Shown in pieces: positions 13,395 through 16,512 of a stretch of 16,512 bases of DNA. Position 1 is the first letter of the stretch; every line of letters starts with the position of its first letter. Source of the stretch: an uncultured Actinomycetospora sp. (GTDB lineage: Bacteria; Actinomycetota; Actinomycetes; Mycobacteriales; Pseudonocardiaceae); the NCBI GenBank assembly GCA_902805495.1, contig CADCTH010000105.1, positions 1-16,512 of the forward strand, read 5' to 3'. The translations under genes were made by a program, and so were the position numbers. Under the pieces are notes generated by a model. The model did no database searches and was not told the origin of the DNA. It saw only the letters and a program-made list of their open reading frames with translations.

Positions 13395-14317
13395 GCGGGG
13401 TGACCGACGGCGAGACGGTGGTCGCCGTCGTCGTCACCCGCCACCGCGCGGAGCTGCTCGTCGACGGGCTCGCGGTGATCGCGAAACAGACCCGCCGGCC
13501 CGACCACCTCGTCGTCGTCGACAACGGCCCCGACGACGCGACGCGCGAGGTCGTCGAGAACTGCGGGCTGCCCGCGACCTACCTCCCCTCGCACCACAAC
13601 CTCGGCGGCGCCGGCGGCTACGCGCTGGGCATGCTCACCGCGCTCGCCCGCGGCACCGACTGGCTCTGGCTCGCCGACGACGACGGCCGCCCCGCCGACG
13701 AGCACGTGCTGGCGACCCTGCTCGACGTCGCCCGTCGGCGCGGGCTCGCCGAGGTGTCGCCCGTGATCGCCGACCTGGCCGACCCCGAGCGGCTCGCGTT
13801 CCCGCTGCGCCAGGGCCTGCGGTGGATGCGGCGGCGCTCGGAACTCGCTCGCCACACCAGCGAACACGGCGGGGACGGCGAGCTGATGCCCGGCATCGCG
13901 CACCTGTTCAACGGCGCGCTGTTCCGGGCGTCGACGCTCGACGTCGTCGGCGTGCCCGACCTGCGGCTGTTCGTGCGCGGCGACGAGGTCGAGGTGCACC
14001 GGCGCCTGGCGCGCTCGGGGCTGCCGTACGGGACGTGCCTCACCACGGCGTACGTGCACCCCGACGGCTCGGCGGAGTTCCGCCCGATGCTCGGCGGGCG
14101 GCTGCACGCGCAGGACCCGGGCGACGCGACCAAGCGCTACTACACCTACCGCAACCGCGGCTACCTGCTGGCACAGCCGGGTCTGCGCCGCTTCGGGGCG
14201 ATCGAGCACCTGCGCTTCGCCTGGTACTTCCTCGTCTCGCGCCGCGACCCGGCGGGGCTGCGCGAGTGGCTCGGGCTGGTGCGTCTCGGTCGCCGGGAGC
14301 GCTTCCACCGTCGGTGA
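13391..14317 (+). CDS. glfT1: Galactofuranosyltransferase GlfT1 (GT2 family)
   Basis: 308 aa, close to the roughly 304 of mycobacterial GlfT1 (Rv3782). The GT-A core shows VVAVVVTRHRAELLVDGL, then HLVVVDNGP, NLGGAGGYALGM, the metal/UDP-binding DDD at 96-98 (WLWLADDDG) and a second acidic site, RGDEVEVHRRL (Asp198, Glu199). TAYVHPDGSAEFRP and KRYYTYRNRGYL follow. The enzyme adds the first galactofuranose residues from UDP-Galf to the decaprenyl-diphosphate GlcNAc-Rha linker on the cytosolic face, starting galactan. It is the third gene of the exporter operon, with its start overlapping the wzt stop (GTGA). GTG 13400 is an alternative start. Elongation by GlfT2 must be encoded elsewhere. Confidence 0.93.
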   Translation: MSGVTDGETVVAVVVTRHRAELLVDGLAVIAKQTRRPDHLVVVDNGPDDATREVVENCGLPATYLPSHHNLGGAGGYALGMLTALARGTDWLWLADDDGRPADEHVLATLLDVARRRGLAEVSPVIADLADPERLAFPLRQGLRWMRRRSELARHTSEHGGDGELMPGIAHLFNGALFRASTLDVVGVPDLRLFVRGDEVEVHRRLARSGLPYGTCLTTAYVHPDGSAEFRPMLGGRLHAQDPGDATKRYYTYRNRGYLLAQPGLRRFGAIEHLRFAWYFLVSRRDPAGLREWLGLVRLGRRERFHRR

Positions 14318-14362
14318 GCGGCGTGGTACCGGTCACCCACACCGGGACACCTCACGGGCGTC

Positions 14363-14375
14363 TCCGGGGCCCGGA
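14363..14375. promoter_or_regulatory. 13-bp palindrome adjacent to the emb -10
   Basis: TCCGGG-G-CCCGGA ends one base before the TAACCT -10 element, in the position of a repressor site. The placement resembles the palindrome upstream of wzm, but the sequence differs and chance is possible. Confidence 0.25.
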
Positions 14376-14376
14376 C

Positions 14377-14382
14377 TAACCT
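14377..14382 (+). promoter_or_regulatory. Candidate -10 element for leaderless emb transcript
   Basis: TAACCT is followed by exactly 6 nt and then GTG 14389, so the predicted +1 is the first base of the start codon. This suggests the emb gene has its own promoter apart from the glfT1 operon, 71 nt downstream of the glfT1 stop. Confidence 0.5.
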
Positions 14383-14388
14383 CGCAGC

Positions 14389-16512
14389 GTGCTGACCTCG
14401 GAACAGGCCGTCAGCCCGGCGCGCCCGGGTGACGACGCCGCCGAGACCCCACCCGGTCGCCGACCCACCCGCGGACCGCGCTGGCTCCGCCTGCTCGCCG
14501 TCGGGCTGGGCCTGCTCGGCACGGTCCTCGCGGTGCTGTTCCCGATCCTGCCGGTGGTGCAGGAGACCTCGACGATCACCTGGCCGAGCGCCACCACGGG
14601 AACCCGTCCGGTCGACGCCCCGTTGGTGGTCTACCGGCCCGAGACGATGAGCATCACGGTGCCCTGCCGCGCGGTGCAGGACCTCGACGCCCGCACCGGG
14701 CCCGCGGCCACGGTCGTCTCGACCTATCCGCCGCTGTCGCCCGACGGGCCGCAGGTCGGGATGCGGCTGACGGTCGAGAACGGCCAGCTCGTCCTCAACG
14801 ACCTCGGCCAGCAGATGGCCACCGCGACGGTGCCGACCGGCGACTGCACGGTGCGCATCACCTCCGACGCCGGCTCGACACTCGTCGACCTCGGCATCGG
14901 CCAGCAGATCCGGCTGCCGTTCGACGCGCGTCCGCAGGTCGTCGGCGTCTACTCCGACCTCGACGACTCCCGCGACGACGTCGCCGGCGTCGCGGTGTCG
15001 ATCACGCCGGACACGCGCTTCGAGACCACGCCGACGACGCTGAAGGTGCTGGCCGGGATCTTCGCCGTGCTGGCGGCGATGGGCGGGGTGTGGGCGCTGC
15101 ACGCGCTCGACGTGCGCGCCGGGCGCCGGGCGCCGCGTCTCGCGCCCAAGGGCTGGTGGTGGCCCACGAGCCGCGACCTCGTCGTCACCGCCGTGCTCGC
15201 CGTGTGGGCCGTGATCGGCAGCCAGACCTCCGACGACGGCTACATCCTCGGCATCGCGCGGGCCCGCGAGTCGGCGGGCTTCATCGGCAACTACTACCGG
15301 TGGTTCAACGTCCCCGAGGCGCCGTTCGGCTGGTTCTACGAGATCTACGCGCTGTGGATCCGCATCGACGACTCGGTGCTGTGGCTGCGCGTGCCGTCGC
15401 TGCTCATGGGGATCGTGTCCTGGATCCTCATCAGCCGCGAGATGCTCCCGCGCCTGGGCCAACAGGTCCGGCGGTCGAAGGCGGCGGCGTGGGCCGCGGC
15501 GATGGTGTTCCTCGCGTTCTGGCTGCCCTACAACAACGGGCTGCGCCCCGAGCCCGTCGTCGTCATCTCGGCGCTGCTCGCCTTCTGCGCGGTCGAGCGC
15601 GGGGTGGCGACGCGCCGGCTCGCGCCGATCGCGCTGGGACTGATGGCCGCCGCGTTCGCGGTAGCGGCGACGCCGACCGGCTTCATCGCCGTCGCCCCGT
15701 TCCTCGCCTCCGCCCGCCCGCTGTGGCGCCTCGTGATGGAGCGCGTGCGCTTCGGCGGCTGGCTGCCGGTGCTCGCGCCGGTGCTCGCGGCCGGGCTGCT
15801 CGTGCTCGTGGTCGTCTTCGCCGACCAGACGTGGTCGGCCGTGTGGGAGGCGACCCGCCTGCGCACGCTGATGGGGCCGAACTGGAGCTGGTTCCAGGAG
15901 GTCGTGCGCTACCAGTCGCTGTTCGGGACCGCCGCGGACGGCTCGCTGGCCCGGCGGTTCCCGGTGCTGCTGCTGATGCTCGGCATCGCCGTGTGCATCG
16001 TCGTGCTGCTGCGCCGCGACAAGATCGCCGGCGCCGCCCTCGGTCCCTCGCAGCGCCTCATCGGCTCGTCGGTCATCGCGTTCGCCGTCCTCGCGCTGAC
16101 GCCGACCAAGTGGACGCACCACTTCGGGGCGTTCGCCGCCCTCGGCGCCGGCATGGCCGCGCTCACCGCACTGGCGACGTCGTCGGACGTCCTGCGCTCG
16201 CGGCGCAACCGGCTGCTCTTCCTCGCGGCGCTGTTCGTGGTGCTCGCGCTGGCGTTCACCGGCCCCAACACCTGGTGGTACACGAACAACTGGGGCGTGC
16301 CGTTCAGCGGCGGCCCGGTGTTCTGGGACGGCTGGCCGTTCGGCTACGGCCTCACCGCACCGTGGCCGATCTACACGCTCTGTCTCGGCGTCGCGATCCT
16401 CCTGCTGGTGTTCGCGGGGATCGAGCACATCCGCGGCGCCCCGCCGCGGGCGAGCGCCGACGGCGACGACGAGGCCGCCGAACCCTCGGCCGCGTCCGCC
16501 GCGGTCGGGGCC
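14389..16512 (+). CDS. emb: Emb-family arabinosyltransferase (partial, 3' end outside window)
   Basis: 708 codons are in the window; the family is about 1,050-1,100 aa, so the C-terminal carbohydrate-binding domain is missing. A cytosolic N-terminus and a first helix (residues about 33-55) precede an extracellular beta-rich domain (about 56-215), then many membrane helices. The catalytic loop is TSDDGYILGIARARE with Asp282 as the likely base, followed by NYYRWFNVPEAPFGWFYE. NNGLRPEPVVVI, ATPTGFIAV and TPTKWTHHFGA are further family hallmarks. Emb proteins transfer arabinofuranose from decaprenyl-phosphoarabinose to the galactan or lipoarabinomannan outside the membrane and are the ethambutol target. 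Which paralogue (EmbA, B or C) this matches cannot be settled. GTG 14389 is chosen from the leaderless -10. Confidence 0.95.
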   Translation, partial: MLTSEQAVSPARPGDDAAETPPGRRPTRGPRWLRLLAVGLGLLGTVLAVLFPILPVVQETSTITWPSATTGTRPVDAPLVVYRPETMSITVPCRAVQDLDARTGPAATVVSTYPPLSPDGPQVGMRLTVENGQLVLNDLGQQMATATVPTGDCTVRITSDAGSTLVDLGIGQQIRLPFDARPQVVGVYSDLDDSRDDVAGVAVSITPDTRFETTPTTLKVLAGIFAVLAAMGGVWALHALDVRAGRRAPRLAPKGWWWPTSRDLVVTAVLAVWAVIGSQTSDDGYILGIARARESAGFIGNYYRWFNVPEAPFGWFYEIYALWIRIDDSVLWLRVPSLLMGIVSWILISREMLPRLGQQVRRSKAAAWAAAMVFLAFWLPYNNGLRPEPVVVISALLAFCAVERGVATRRLAPIALGLMAAAFAVAATPTGFIAVAPFLASARPLWRLVMERVRFGGWLPVLAPVLAAGLLVLVVVFADQTWSAVWEATRLRTLMGPNWSWFQEVVRYQSLFGTAADGSLARRFPVLLLMLGIAVCIVVLLRRDKIAGAALGPSQRLIGSSVIAFAVLALTPTKWTHHFGAFAALGAGMAALTALATSSDVLRSRRNRLLFLAALFVVLALAFTGPNTWWYTNNWGVPFSGGPVFWDGWPFGYGLTAPWPIYTLCLGVAILLLVFAGIEHIRGAPPRASADGDDEAAEPSAASAAVGA

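Noticed and set aside
14318..14388. Weak hairpin after glfT1 (GGTACCGGT with ACCGGGACACC) as a terminator
   Set aside because: Arms need bulges and there is no U-tract; not strong enough to call.
14161..16428. 755-codon open frame on the minus strand
   Set aside because: It is antisense to glfT1 and emb, is rich in Arg, His, Gln and Glu with no motif, and is the usual GC-rich shadow of real codons.
1..16512. Mobile elements, CRISPR arrays, prophage or defence islands
   Set aside because: I found no transposase, integrase, spaced direct repeats or nuclease genes; codon use looks uniform and the gene order looks chromosomal.

Overview
The window is very GC-rich (roughly 73% by eye), densely coded actinobacterial DNA. 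The cell-wall genes and the local gene order point to a Corynebacteriales/Pseudonocardiaceae-type organism. My best guess is a Pseudonocardia-like genus with an arabinogalactan wall. It looks chromosomal: I see no transposase, integrase, phage gene, CRISPR array or attachment site, and no gene-free stretch longer than about 211 bases.

Layout from left to right. On the minus strand a dienelactone-hydrolase-like gene (2151 to 1399) is followed by a LysX/MprF-type membrane protein that runs off the left edge (1370 to 1). Divergent to these is hisC/pat (2252-3304, +). An acyltransferase-3 membrane protein (4335 to 2929, -) converges on hisC, and its reading frame continues antisense into hisC for about 375 nt. 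Two divergent DUF1990-like genes follow (5116 to 4397, -; 5235-5912, +), then a 73-residue protein (5982-6203, +), a short-chain dehydrogenase (6996 to 6205, -), a six-helix membrane protein (7208-7963, +), tRNA-Ser(TGA) (8009 to 7925, -), a MarR regulator (8500 to 8030, -) and a quinone oxidoreductase (8578-9570, +). The oxidoreductase converges, through a 74-nt palindrome that fills the gap, on a degenerate class-V aminotransferase (10859 to 9642, -). The right-hand third, all on +, is a cell-envelope and proteostasis block: the proteasome activator bpa (10968-11546), the ABC exporter wzm-wzt (11621-12574, 12597-13394), glfT1 (13391-14317) and an Emb arabinosyltransferase (14389 onwards, running off the right edge).

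How the genes work together. GlfT1 starts the galactan on the decaprenyl-linked carrier, Wzm-Wzt exports the lipid-linked galactan, and the Emb protein adds arabinan outside the membrane, so the right side is an arabinogalactan assembly unit. From memory, the order oxidoreductase, aminotransferase-like protein, Bpa, Wzt/GlfT1/Wzm resembles M. tuberculosis Rv3777-Rv3783, with hisC2 (Rv3772) also nearby. This is conserved mycobacterial-type chromosomal synteny with the exporter genes reordered.

The clearest non-gene signal is regulatory. Six protein genes have a TANNNT -10 element ending 6-8 nt before the chosen GTG/ATG start, which is the signature of leaderless transcription, and the tRNA has one 7 nt before its mature 5' end. 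These elements were used to choose several start codons. Other points of interest are catalytic-residue departures in the DLH-like, SDR and aminotransferase-like proteins.
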